Shown: positions 56,061 to 64,000 of the stretch, one piece after another
Layout of the letters: each line of letters starts with the position of its first letter
How positions within the stretch are numbered: the first letter of the stretch is position 1
From: Alteromonas sp. BL110
GTDB lineage: Bacteria; Pseudomonadota; Gammaproteobacteria; Enterobacterales; Alteromonadaceae
Direction of reading: 5' to 3'
Assembly (NCBI RefSeq): GCF_003443615.1
Contig: NZ_CP031967.1
Location: 3,844,001 to 3,908,000, forward strand
Length of the DNA: 64,000 bases
The notes under the pieces: generated by a model
What the model saw: the letters and a program-made list of their open reading frames with translations, nothing else
Databases searched by the model: none
Told to the model about the DNA's origin: nothing
Translations under genes and position numbers: made by a program

Positions 56061-56114
56061 CGCGGGTCCTTTTGGAGGTACCCCCTCACACGGCGCATAG
56101 ACCCGCGTTTTTTT
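56061..56114 (+). other. Probable cos region with terminator-like stem
   Basis: CGCGGGTC (56061-56068) and GACCCGCG (56100-56107) form a perfect 8-bp stem with a 31-base loop containing GGAGGTACCCCCTC, followed by seven T. It lies between the lysis genes and the small terminase gene, exactly where cos lies in lambda, and GCGGGTCCTTT recalls cos-flanking sequence of lambdoid phages. It could also end lysis transcription. Confidence 0.5.
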
Positions 56115-56147
56115 AACAGCTATAAAATCCCATAGGGGGGTTATATT

Positions 56148-56627
56148 TTGTTTGATTTAGATGATAAAGCTAAACAAACAGAATTCGCTTCTTTGGTTGG
56201 TGCTTCACAACCGGCCATTCACAAACATCTCGATAACGGAACCCTAGTTCGTGGTGGTACCTACCGCCAGTGGTTACGTGCTTACTGCGAAAAACTACGC
56301 GACGAAGCCAGCGGAAGAACCGCAAGCGACCAGCGCTTAAAGTTAGATGAAGCGCGAACGCGCGAAGCTTCTGCCAACGCGAGAATGAAAGAGCTCATGC
56401 TATTCAAAGAGGAAAAGCTAATTCTCGACAAGGCACAAGTTCGTGAGGCTATCGACGGTTGGATTGCCCTGGCGAAATCTGAGTACACAAACTCGATAGA
56501 AAAAATCTTAGCCATGCTGGAAAGCCAGCATGGTATCACCATAGACAGAGAATCAATTGATGGAACCACAGCTGCTGCCATGCGAGTTATTGCAGACTTC
56601 CAGTTCCAATCTACAGACTCTGATTGA
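56148..56627 (+). CDS. Terminase small subunit (Nu1-like)
   Basis: 159 residues, TTG start at 56148 with AGGGGGG upstream. N-terminal winged-helix DNA-binding part (TEFASLVGASQPAIHKHLDNG) recognises cos; helical C-terminal part (LDEARTREASANARMKELM) binds the large subunit. It overlaps the large subunit gene by 68 bases. Confidence 0.85.
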   Translation: MFDLDDKAKQTEFASLVGASQPAIHKHLDNGTLVRGGTYRQWLRAYCEKLRDEASGRTASDQRLKLDEARTREASANARMKELMLFKEEKLILDKAQVREAIDGWIALAKSEYTNSIEKILAMLESQHGITIDRESIDGTTAAAMRVIADFQFQSTDSD

Positions 56628-58626
56628 CGAATGCCGTGCTGGGTGGCTACCACCTGAAAACATTCCAACGCGCGAATGGCTTGAAAAATACTTTCGACTC
56701 CCTGCTGAAGATGCAGACTTTGCTGGTTTGTATAACGCGGATTACGTGCCGTACTTCTGGGGTGTAATGCATGCCTTAGATGACGACTTTGTTGAAATGG
56801 TCGGCTTGATGAAAGCTGCCCAAATCGGCTGGACACTGCTTGAAACTGGCTGGATAGCAAAGCGTATTTGCTGTGAACCCAGTCGTATTCTTGGCTTATT
56901 TCCCAAAGACGACAAAGCGCGCGACTTCATTGAAGAGAAGTTTGAACCTGTTATCAGGGCTACGCCAGAACTTGCTAAAAAAGTTGATGTAAGCAGCAGT
57001 AGAAAGGCGGGTAACCGAAGTAACAAAAAGAATTTCCCTGGGGGCTCTCTTAAGGTTTTTGGCTCTAACTCAGTCAGTAACGTTAAGTCGACGCCATCGC
57101 CAGTGGTGCTGGTTGAAGAACCCGACGACACAAACGGTAACGTTGGTGATCAGGGTGATGCGATACGCCTAGCGCGTGAACGCATTAAGCGCTTTCGAAA
57201 ACGTAAGTTTGTTCTTGGCGGTACCCCTTCCGTCGAGGATTTAAGCGAAGTTGAGCATTACATCAACCTCGGTACCCAGCGAACTCTGCCAGTGGCCTGC
57301 CACGATTGTGGCGAAAAGCACGTTTTAGACTGGGAAAATGTCAGCTGGGTAGAGCAAGATGAAGGCCCCGTTCACCCTGTTTACGGTAGAAATTTACCGG
57401 AAACGGCGGTTTACGCATGCCCTCACTGTGGTAGCGCGTGGAATGACTGGCAGCGTCAGCAAAACATTTTCAATACCTGCAGAGTTGCAGAGGAAGAAGG
57501 TGATAAGTTCTGCGGTTGGGTACCAACAGTTAACACTGATGGCGTAATTGAAACCTTCAAAGGGCTGTCTGAACTTTACGTTTGTATTCCTGGTACATCG
57601 CTTTCTAGTTTGGTTAAGGACTTTCTTGAAGCAGAGCATGAAGCTGCAGCTGGTGATGAAGCCGGTAGGATAATTTTTCAGAATTCTAAACTGGGTAAGC
57701 CTTACGCATACCGCAGTAAAGATAACCTGAATCACGAGCAGCTGCAGGCGCTTGCCGACGACTACCCAGAGTTAACGGTACCAAAAGGCGGCTTAATTGT
57801 TACCGCTGGTGTCGATGTTCAGCACGATAGGCTAGCTATCATCATTCGGGCGTTCGGTAGAAACGAGGAAAGCTGGCTGGTTCTCTGGAAAGAAATTGCC
57901 GGTGACTGTGTTGATAAAGCTGATCCAGTGTGGGATGAGTTGGACCAGCTACTTTTCAACGGGTTCGAGCATGAAACGCTTGGAAGGGTTTATCTTTCAG
58001 CGGCCAGTATAGATAGCTCTGACGGTGGTACCAACCAAGCGGTTTACCACTACGTTCGAACACGAAGTAAGAAACATAAGCGTGTTCACCTTATGGCAAT
58101 CAAAGGTGACAGTAACGACAACGGCAAGCGTGAAATATTCCGCTTACCTTCTGCAAAACTTGACCATAACAACGCCAAGCGCTCAACAAAAGCAGACAAG
58201 CACGGCGTTCTTGTTTACCTGGTTGGTACTCACAAGGCTAAAGATCTTCTATCAAAACGGCTTCAAGGTACCAGTGCTTTCATGCACAGCTACAAAGATG
58301 CGCGCGCTGACTACTGGGAACAAGTCACGGCTGAGGTCAAAGCGCCAAGTAAAAAGCTTCGCGGCCAAATGACTTGGCAATGCCGGAGCGGTAGACGAAA
58401 CGAAGGTACCGACTGCGAAGTTTATGCGCTTCACGCTGCAATGTCTCAAAAGGTTCACGCCAAAACTAGCGCCCAATGGGATGCATTAGAGAGCAGCTTA
58501 AGTCAGAAAGACATGTTTAGCGCTGAATTAGAAAGCGAAGTTGAACAGAAAGCTACCAAGCGAAAACGCCAATCATCTGCCACTCGCCCACGGCGAAAGC
58601 GTGGCTTTAGCACTCAGGTTAGATAA
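56560..58626 (+). CDS. Terminase large subunit (lambda gpA family)
   Basis: Motor ATPase and nuclease for DNA packaging. N-terminal ATPase with a variant Walker A (MKAAQIGWT, near residue 84) as in gpA, Walker B-like SPVVLVEEPDD, a zinc-ribbon-like CHDCGEKH with CPHCGSAW, and the nuclease domain (TAGVDVQHDRLAI with the metal Asp). 688 residues from ATG 56560; a TTG three bases earlier is possible. Family known for cos packaging. Confidence 0.92.
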   Translation: MEPQLLPCELLQTSSSNLQTLIDECRAGWLPPENIPTREWLEKYFRLPAEDADFAGLYNADYVPYFWGVMHALDDDFVEMVGLMKAAQIGWTLLETGWIAKRICCEPSRILGLFPKDDKARDFIEEKFEPVIRATPELAKKVDVSSSRKAGNRSNKKNFPGGSLKVFGSNSVSNVKSTPSPVVLVEEPDDTNGNVGDQGDAIRLARERIKRFRKRKFVLGGTPSVEDLSEVEHYINLGTQRTLPVACHDCGEKHVLDWENVSWVEQDEGPVHPVYGRNLPETAVYACPHCGSAWNDWQRQQNIFNTCRVAEEEGDKFCGWVPTVNTDGVIETFKGLSELYVCIPGTSLSSLVKDFLEAEHEAAAGDEAGRIIFQNSKLGKPYAYRSKDNLNHEQLQALADDYPELTVPKGGLIVTAGVDVQHDRLAIIIRAFGRNEESWLVLWKEIAGDCVDKADPVWDELDQLLFNGFEHETLGRVYLSAASIDSSDGGTNQAVYHYVRTRSKKHKRVHLMAIKGDSNDNGKREIFRLPSAKLDHNNAKRSTKADKHGVLVYLVGTHKAKDLLSKRLQGTSAFMHSYKDARADYWEQVTAEVKAPSKKLRGQMTWQCRSGRRNEGTDCEVYALHAAMSQKVHAKTSAQWDALESSLSQKDMFSAELESEVEQKATKRKRQSSATRPRRKRGFSTQVR

Positions 58627-59138
58627 TGAACGAACCAAAACGTTTAGTAAAAGGTGACTACGCAAAGTGGTCACGTAAAGTGGTGAACGCATCACACACT
58701 TATCAGTACATTCTGGTTGGCCCCGAAAGCAAATTTACCATCGACACGACTGTGGTTGATGGGACGCTTCATGTTGACCTGGCTTCTGAAGAAACAAAGA
58801 CCTATCAGTCTGGCGAATACCGCTGGCATCTTTTTAGCGATGATGGCACAGGCCGCAGAACAGTAGCCCATGGTTACATCATTATCGACGCGAACCCGCA
58901 TGATTTAGAGTATTGCGACACAACCAGCCATGCCGAACGCGTTTTAAAGGCGATAGAAAAGCGTATTGAAGGCCGCATTCTTTCTGATCATGAAAACTAT
59001 ACCGTTGATGGTCGCAGCTTAACTCGCATACCTATTGAGCAGCTTGAAAAGTTAAAGCGCAAATATAGCTGGCGCGTTCGCACAGTTAAGCAGAAGAAGG
59101 GCTTAACTAAACCACCCCGTCGAGCTTACTACAGGTAG
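58626..59138 (+). CDS. gpW-like head-completion protein with extra N-terminal domain
   Basis: 170 residues. The last 65 (GRILSDHENYTVDGRSLTRI then QLEKLKRKYSWRV) resemble lambda gpW, which closes the head channel. The first 95 form a beta-rich domain (YQYILVGPESKFTI, GEYRWHLFSDDG, HGYIIIDANP) absent from lambda gpW. TAATG overlap with gpA, and portal next: the W position. Assignment is by position and weak motif. Confidence 0.65.
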   Translation: MNEPKRLVKGDYAKWSRKVVNASHTYQYILVGPESKFTIDTTVVDGTLHVDLASEETKTYQSGEYRWHLFSDDGTGRRTVAHGYIIIDANPHDLEYCDTTSHAERVLKAIEKRIEGRILSDHENYTVDGRSLTRIPIEQLEKLKRKYSWRVRTVKQKKGLTKPPRRAYYR

Positions 59139-59141
59139 TGT

Positions 59142-60701
59142 ATGTTTAATCTCTTTAAAAAGTCGAAAGGCGAAACCGAGCGACTTGAACCAGTTCTTGG
59201 GAAAGGCGCTGGTTCTAGCCGTGATCGTCAGCGTCATAAATTGCATGCACAGGAACGCTTTGCTGCAGCAAAAAGTCCACGTATCAGTTCAAATAATTTC
59301 TTTGGTTCTGGTCTTAGCATTGATGAAACGTTAAGACGCGATTTATCAAGAATTAAGGCTGCTAGTCGCAAAGCTGGTGAAGACGTTGGCTATATGAAGC
59401 GCTTCTTTTCCATGGTGCAGACTCACGTTGTTGGTGATAAGGGGCCGCGCTTACACGCTGAAGTTCGCGGAAACGATGGAAATTTAGACCGCTTAGCTAA
59501 CCAATCTATTGAAAAAGCGTTCGCTAAGTGGTGCAAAATTGGCGTGTGTGAAATAAGTGGGCGCATGGACTTCATTGGGGCCATGCAGCTCATTGCAAAA
59601 ACCGTATGCCAAGACGGTGACATTATCATTCGTCACATTCACGGCGCGCCCAATAAGTTTGGGTATGCCATTCAGCTGATTGAAGCTGACCTGTTAGACG
59701 CGACGTTAAACAAAGATTTAGGGAACGGCGTTCGCATCAAGATGGGCGTTGAAATAGATAAGTGGGGCAGACATGTTGCTTACCACTTGTTGACTAACCA
59801 CCCTGGTGAGCATACGTGGCGCCATGACAATACTGGCAAACGCTACGTTCGTATTCCTGCAGATGAAATCATTCTTCCTTTCCCAATGTTCCGCCCTGGT
59901 CAAACACGCGGTGTTCCATGGGCTCACGCATCACTTTTAGATTTTCACGATATCGGTGGTTATCGCGAATCAGCGCTAGTGGGTAGCAGGGTTGCAGCCA
60001 GCAACATGGTTATTTACGAACGCGACCCAGAGCAAGAAGCCCCTGAAGAAGAGGACGAAGGTGATTTCATTTTCGAACTTGAACCAGGCGGTGCAGCAAT
60101 TACCCCAGAGGGTTACCGCGCAAAAGAAACAAACTTTCAACATCACGGCGATTCAGTTGAAGGATTTCAAAAGGCATCGCTTAAAGGCGCGTTTGCTGGC
60201 GTAGATGTGAACTACAACACAGGCGCGAACGATTATGAAGGCGTCTCATGGTCAAGCCTTCGTCAAGCTGTACTCGAAGATAGAGAGCACTGGAAGCGAC
60301 TTCAAGGTTGGTTAATAAGCCAAGTGGTTGGTTCGATATACCAACGCTGGCTTAAACATGCGCTTTTGAATGGCGCTATAGATAACTTAAGAGGTTACGA
60401 CCTAGAGCGCAGCGTTGATGCATTTTCTTTCAAGGGCCGCAGATGGCAATGGGTTGACCCATTAAAAGATGAACAGGCCATCGGCGCTGCCATGGATAAC
60501 TTCACCGTTAACCCGATGGACGTTCTGAATGAAAAAGGTGTTGATGTCGACGAAATGGCTGAAGGCTGGCAGCAATATCTTCAGATACTAGGTCCAGCGA
60601 TGGAGCTGGCTAAAGGTTTTGGTATTGGCAAAGGGGCAAAAGTTGCAGCTGCAGCCAATAAGAACGCCCCTAAAAATGACGAAGAAGAGGGCGAACAGTG
60701 A
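59142..60701 (+). CDS. Portal protein (lambda gpB family)
   Basis: Dodecameric DNA gate at the head vertex. 519 residues with the lambda-type portal marks SRKAGEDVGYMKRFFSMVQTHVVG, WRHDNTGKRYVRIPADEIILPFPMFRPGQTRGVPW and VDVNYNTGANDYEGVSWSSLRQAVLEDREHW. Follows the W-like gene by three bases and overlaps the next gene. Confidence 0.94.
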   Translation: MFNLFKKSKGETERLEPVLGKGAGSSRDRQRHKLHAQERFAAAKSPRISSNNFFGSGLSIDETLRRDLSRIKAASRKAGEDVGYMKRFFSMVQTHVVGDKGPRLHAEVRGNDGNLDRLANQSIEKAFAKWCKIGVCEISGRMDFIGAMQLIAKTVCQDGDIIIRHIHGAPNKFGYAIQLIEADLLDATLNKDLGNGVRIKMGVEIDKWGRHVAYHLLTNHPGEHTWRHDNTGKRYVRIPADEIILPFPMFRPGQTRGVPWAHASLLDFHDIGGYRESALVGSRVAASNMVIYERDPEQEAPEEEDEGDFIFELEPGGAAITPEGYRAKETNFQHHGDSVEGFQKASLKGAFAGVDVNYNTGANDYEGVSWSSLRQAVLEDREHWKRLQGWLISQVVGSIYQRWLKHALLNGAIDNLRGYDLERSVDAFSFKGRRWQWVDPLKDEQAIGAAMDNFTVNPMDVLNEKGVDVDEMAEGWQQYLQILGPAMELAKGFGIGKGAKVAAAANKNAPKNDEEEGEQ

Positions 60702-62587
60702 ACGTAAATAAAGTTACTGCAGCCATGTTGCGCAAAGGGCAATGCCCTGTCATGCAGCGCGACATGGAAGCGCAAATTGAAAAGGTAGACGAAGAAAGCC
60801 GTATCGTCACCCTTAGCTTTTCCAGTGAATATGAAGTTGAGCGCTGGGGATGGGTAGAAACCCTTGGTCATGATGAAGGTGAATGTGACCTAGCACGAAT
60901 TAACAATAAAGGTCCGTTCCTTAGTGATCACAATTGGAACGACCAACGCGGCGTTATTCAAAAAGCATGGATTGAGAAAGGCCGTGGCTACGCTGAAATA
61001 AAGATGAGCCGCAACCCGCTCGGACAGCAGCTTCTTATCGATATGCAAGATGAGATTCGTGTGAATGTATCTGTTGGCTACCGCATCCACGCCGCGAAAT
61101 TAACCCGCGAAGAAAACGATTTAGATTACTACCGCGTTACCCACTGGGAACCGCTAGAAATATCTTCTGTATCAGTACCGGCAGACCCTACCGTAGGTGT
61201 TGGTCGAAACGCTGAAACAAACGACAACCCCGTAAAAATAACCACCACTGAGGTACGTAAAATGGATGATATCGAAATCCAAGACAACAACGCCCCGGAT
61301 GAAACAGCCGAACGTTCGGTATCACCGGAAACGACTAACCAAACTAAGCGTGAATTCGCAGAGCCACGCAAAGTGAAAACCGCACCTGAAGCAAGCGATG
61401 CTCAACGTATTGCTGAAACTGCACGTCAGTACGGTGCCACTGATTTAGGCAATAACTTTATTGCTAAAGGCCGCAGCTACGAAGAGTTTAACAGTGCGCT
61501 TATTCGTGAGCTTCACGGCAAGCGAAGAGACCCTGAAGCTGAGTCCACAATGATTAATTTGGATATCGGTGAAAACGAGCTTCGCAAGTACAGTGTTATC
61601 AATGCGCTTCGTGCTGTTGCTACGGGTAACTTTAAGAAAGCTGGCCTTGAGCGTGAAGTGTCAGAAGCTATAGCTAAACGTGTTGGCCGTGATGCTGATG
61701 GTATTTACCTTAGCTATGAAGCCATGGGCTATGGTTTGCGCCAAATGCAACTTGCGCGCATGCAATCAGCTGGCGGTGCGGGTAAAGGCGCTGAGCTTGT
61801 AGCTACCGAACTTCATGCTGAAATGTACATTGAAGCACTTCGCGCACAAGCAGTGGTGGGTCAATTAGGTGCGCGCATGGTGTCTGGCCTTGTGGGTGAT
61901 GTTGATATTCCTAAACAGAATGGTTCGGCAACCTTCTACTGGGTAGAGGAAGACGGTGAAGCTACAGACAGTGACCTGTCTTTCACCACTGTACAGCTAC
62001 GACCTAAAACGCTAGCTACTGCGGTTCCTATCACTCGCCGTATCATGAACCAGTCTACGCCAGATATTGAAGCGCTGGTTATGGCTGACATCATGCGTGG
62101 TCAAAGCTTAGGTTTAGACCAGGGCGCGCTTTACGGTTCGGGCATTGGCAATGAGCCTACAGGTATCGCTAACACCAGCGGTATCGGTGCAATTGCGTTC
62201 GCTACACCAAATAGTCCTACATGGGCTGAAACTGTTGCATTTGAAACTGACGTGGCAGAAGCCAACGCAGATGCTAACACCATGGCTTATCTAATGCGCC
62301 CGTCTTTACGCGGCAAGCTTAAAACGACTGAGAAAGCTTCAGGCACAGGCCAGTTTATTTGGCAGAATGGCCGTGTTAACGACTACAACGCTGCAGTAAC
62401 AACACAAATGAACGCTGGCCAGATGTTGTTTGGTGACTTCTCGCAAGCGCTAATTGGCTTGTGGGGTGCGCTTGACGTGGTACCTGATCGCGCTACCAAA
62501 GTTGCTAGCGGTGGTCTTGTTATGCGTTTGTTCCAAGACGCAGACGTTGCGGTTCGTCACCCTCAAGCATTCTGCTTGGGTGAGTAA
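60698..62587 (+). CDS. Prohead protease / major capsid protein fusion
   Basis: One 629-residue chain. Residues 1 to about 170 are an HK97-type prohead protease (S78): catalytic His78 in LSDHNWND and Ser125 in RVNVSVGYRI. After a linker and helical delta-like region (about 195-285) comes an HK97-fold capsid protein: LVATELHAEMYIEALRAQA, KQNGSATFYWVEEDGEA, and GNEPTGIANTSGI. GTG start in GTGA overlap with portal. Self-cleavage presumably frees the capsid domain. Such fusions are known in marine and other gammaproteobacterial phages. Confidence 0.92.
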   Translation: MNVNKVTAAMLRKGQCPVMQRDMEAQIEKVDEESRIVTLSFSSEYEVERWGWVETLGHDEGECDLARINNKGPFLSDHNWNDQRGVIQKAWIEKGRGYAEIKMSRNPLGQQLLIDMQDEIRVNVSVGYRIHAAKLTREENDLDYYRVTHWEPLEISSVSVPADPTVGVGRNAETNDNPVKITTTEVRKMDDIEIQDNNAPDETAERSVSPETTNQTKREFAEPRKVKTAPEASDAQRIAETARQYGATDLGNNFIAKGRSYEEFNSALIRELHGKRRDPEAESTMINLDIGENELRKYSVINALRAVATGNFKKAGLEREVSEAIAKRVGRDADGIYLSYEAMGYGLRQMQLARMQSAGGAGKGAELVATELHAEMYIEALRAQAVVGQLGARMVSGLVGDVDIPKQNGSATFYWVEEDGEATDSDLSFTTVQLRPKTLATAVPITRRIMNQSTPDIEALVMADIMRGQSLGLDQGALYGSGIGNEPTGIANTSGIGAIAFATPNSPTWAETVAFETDVAEANADANTMAYLMRPSLRGKLKTTEKASGTGQFIWQNGRVNDYNAAVTTQMNAGQMLFGDFSQALIGLWGALDVVPDRATKVASGGLVMRLFQDADVAVRHPQAFCLGE

Positions 62588-62608
62588 TCTACTTAATTTT
62601 TAACTAGC

Positions 62609-62633
62609 AAAGCACCTTCGGGTGCTTTTTTTT
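62609..62633 (+). terminator. Intrinsic terminator after the capsid gene
   Basis: AAAGCACC with GGTGCTTT and a stable TTCG tetraloop, then a run of T. It probably lowers transcription of the tail genes relative to capsid unless antiterminated. Confidence 0.88.
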
Positions 62634-62646
62634 AAGGTAAAAGAAA

Positions 62647-62895
62647 ATGGCTAGAGATAGTAAAAAAGTAAGCTTTGAGCTTACACGCGGTGTGCGCCTT
62701 ATGGGTAAAAGCTACTTTCCTAAGGCAAAGGGTAAAACAATCATCTCGATTGATGCTTCGATGGCAAAGGAACTGCAGGCAGCGTCGAAAGGTAAAATTG
62801 TCGACGCAAAAGCTAATACTGAAATCGAAGTGCCAAAAATCGATGACGGTTTAGACGCGGCGTTTGGTCCAGAAACAGATGGTGAAAGCGAATAG
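62647..62895 (+). CDS. Small head protein of unknown function (FI position)
   Basis: 82 residues, not recognised. Basic N-terminal part (KVSFELTRGVRLMGKSYFPKAKG) and acidic tail (DDGLDAAFGPETDGESE). AAGG upstream. By position between capsid and FII-like genes it stands where lambda FI lies. Confidence 0.6.
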   Translation: MARDSKKVSFELTRGVRLMGKSYFPKAKGKTIISIDASMAKELQAASKGKIVDAKANTEIEVPKIDDGLDAAFGPETDGESE

Positions 62896-62897
62896 CT

Positions 62898-63179
62898 ATG
62901 AGCTTTCAAGATGATCTTGCCGCAGATATGGAGTCAGTTTTTTTTGCTGACTTTAAACATGTGGCGGTTATCGCTGGTGTAGAGGTGAACGGATACCTGT
63001 ACACCAGGGCGCATGAATTCGGTGAACTGGACACTAATCAGGTTCAGTTCGACACACCGAAAACATCGCTACCAGCCATAAAGCGCAGGGAACCTATCAC
63101 GGTAAACGGCGTTAAATACCTTTTCGTGACAAAGCAAGAGTCTGGCGAAGTTACCAGCTTGATCCTTGAGCGTGTTTAG
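62898..63179 (+). CDS. Head-tail joining protein (lambda FII-like)
   Basis: 93 residues; FKHVAVIAGVEVNGYLYTRAHEF and ITVNGVKYLFVTKQESGEVTSLILE fit the phage head-tail attachment (gpFII/Gifsy) family, a small beta-barrel that completes the head for tail binding. Starts two bases after the previous stop. Confidence 0.75.
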   Translation: MSFQDDLAADMESVFFADFKHVAVIAGVEVNGYLYTRAHEFGELDTNQVQFDTPKTSLPAIKRREPITVNGVKYLFVTKQESGEVTSLILERV

Positions 63180-63181
63180 TA

Positions 63182-63733
63182 ATGTCAAAAATTGTATCGG
63201 TTAACTCAAAACAAGCCTTAGCTGAAATGAAGCGAATGAGTCGTGCGCTAGATACTCATAGAAAAGGCGAGGTTAACCGTGCAATGGCGGCAACCATCAA
63301 CGATAGTCTTAAAAAATCACGGACGAAAATAGTTCGCCGTGCTTCTAAGGCCATGCAAGTTAAGCAAGCACCTATAAGACAACGTGTGAAAATCACACGT
63401 GCTAAAGCGACTAGTCTGCATGGAAAAGTGTGGGCCGGTACCAATAGGCTGTCTGCAAGAACGGCAGGCGCTAAGCCGCGAGGTGATGGTCATGCGGTTG
63501 GTCCTTACGAGTGGCCAAACACATTTACCAATAAAGGCTTACGCAACATTTATGTTCGAAAAGGTCAGGGCAGAGGAAATATTGAAGTCGCTGGTTTTGG
63601 TGCAAAGTTCACAGAGCAAACGCTTAAGAATGCTGTAAACCAAGAGACAGAAGCTTCACTTGCTAAAGACTTTCCTTTAGAGCTATTTCGCCAATTGACC
63701 TGGCGATTAGATAAAGCGCTAGGAATTAAGTAA
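63182..63733 (+). CDS. Minor tail protein Z-like
   Basis: 183 residues, basic. The N-terminal region (MKRMSRALDTHRKGEVNRAMAATINDSLKKSRTKIVRRAS) fits the lambda minor tail Z family, needed for tail completion and DNA passage. Its TAA overlaps the next ATG by one base. Confidence 0.8.
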   Translation: MSKIVSVNSKQALAEMKRMSRALDTHRKGEVNRAMAATINDSLKKSRTKIVRRASKAMQVKQAPIRQRVKITRAKATSLHGKVWAGTNRLSARTAGAKPRGDGHAVGPYEWPNTFTNKGLRNIYVRKGQGRGNIEVAGFGAKFTEQTLKNAVNQETEASLAKDFPLELFRQLTWRLDKALGIK

Positions 63734-64000
63734 TGGCCACACGTTCGCAGATACGAGAAGCAATCCGCGCTATAGCGGAGCCTGCTGGCTTCTCCACTAC
63801 TTTTAATTACTCTCCAGCGCAGATATTCGAAGACGAGCTACCTGCGTTGAAGGTCTTCTTTAATTCGGGTGAGACTGAATATGACTTCGATGACACCGGA
63901 ATTACAGAGGCGCAAGTCATTGTTGAAATCATGCTTCGTGATCCGGGCAATATTGATGATGCATTAGACCAAAAAGCCACTGCAGTGCAGCAGCTGCTGC
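63733..64000 (+). CDS. Minor tail protein U-like (cut by the window edge)
   Basis: First 89 residues only (MATRSQIREAIRAIAEPAGF, ELPALKVFF, EAQVIVEIMLRD). Fold pattern and position after Z match lambda gpU, the tail terminator. It runs off the right edge. Confidence 0.7.
   Translation, partial: MATRSQIREAIRAIAEPAGFSTTFNYSPAQIFEDELPALKVFFNSGETEYDFDDTGITEAQVIVEIMLRDPGNIDDALDQKATAVQQLL

Larger units (their letters stand above)
41468..64000 (+). mobile_element. Lambda-like siphovirus prophage (left part)
   Basis: From the tRNA-Leu end to the right edge the genes are phage genes in lambda order: integrase, leftward recombination operon, CI/Cro immunity, O/P replication, Q, lysis, cos, terminase, portal, protease-capsid, head-tail joining and tail genes. 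The left limit is inferred from the tRNA boundary. The right limit is outside the window. No broken structural gene was seen in this part, so it may be functional. Confidence 0.92.

Overview
The window reads as a chromosomal segment of a marine gammaproteobacterium of the order Alteromonadales, most likely Alteromonas. The basis is recognition of protein sequences and conserved gene order; no database search was possible. Positions 1-41467 are ordinary host chromosome. From about 41468 to the right edge lies the left part of a lambda-like siphovirus prophage, cut off by the window.

Host layout. A partial ubiG (minus) faces gyrA. Then follow serC-aroA-cmk-rpsA-ihfB (amino acid synthesis, nucleotide metabolism, translation, nucleoid), a large PilZ-domain protein, lapA-lapB (control of LPS synthesis) and pyrF. 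Alanine dehydrogenase (minus) is divergent from an Lrp regulator, followed by ftsK-lolA-rarA-crcB-serS. Next come a TonB-dependent receptor, a divergent SRAP-domain protein, a host-attachment-family protein, the tusDCBE sulfur relay (minus) and a YccA/Bax-inhibitor membrane protein. Three near-identical tRNA-Ser(UGA) transcription units follow, with a DUF3360 transporter-like gene caught between copies 1 and 2. An ovoA gene and a PLP C-S lyase gene (probable ovoB) form an ovothiol pathway. Pirin, uvrY-uvrC-pgsA and a tRNA-Gly/Cys/Leu cluster close the host part; that last order matches E. coli uvrY-uvrC-pgsA-glyW-cysT-leuZ.

Prophage layout. The element starts just after tRNA-Leu(UAA), the probable attachment site. 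Its first gene encodes an HslV/proteasome-like Ntn hydrolase. A leftward operon (48792 down to 42516) ends with the integrase and a tiny cysteine-rich protein. It carries DUF4224, two Lar-like proteins, zinc-ribbon and coiled-coil proteins, and a yfdQ/yfdR-like pair. Between that operon and the CI-like repressor sits a rightward three-gene cassette for a secreted Gly-rich peptide and two membrane proteins, of unknown function. The repressor and a Cro-like gene are divergent over a promoter/operator region built from GGTAAG half-sites; the same half-sites recur before the leftward operon. Rightward genes then give lambda-style O and P replication proteins with probable origin iterons inside O, a Q-type antiterminator, two successive terminators, endolysin and holins, a probable cos region, and head genes in lambda order: Nu1, A, W-like, B, a protease-capsid fusion, an FI-position gene, FII, Z and a partial U.

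Main points for a second look: the Ntn hydrolase at the prophage edge, the unknown membrane/secreted cassette inside the immunity region, the two-site GGTAAG operator system, the 11-bp iterons, repeated gene junctions in which the ribosome binding site encodes a shared KEQE tail, the triplicated tRNA-Ser units, and the ovoA-ovoB pair. Many small starts were moved inward from the longest open frame, using Shine-Dalgarno position, 1-4 base overlaps, or family length.
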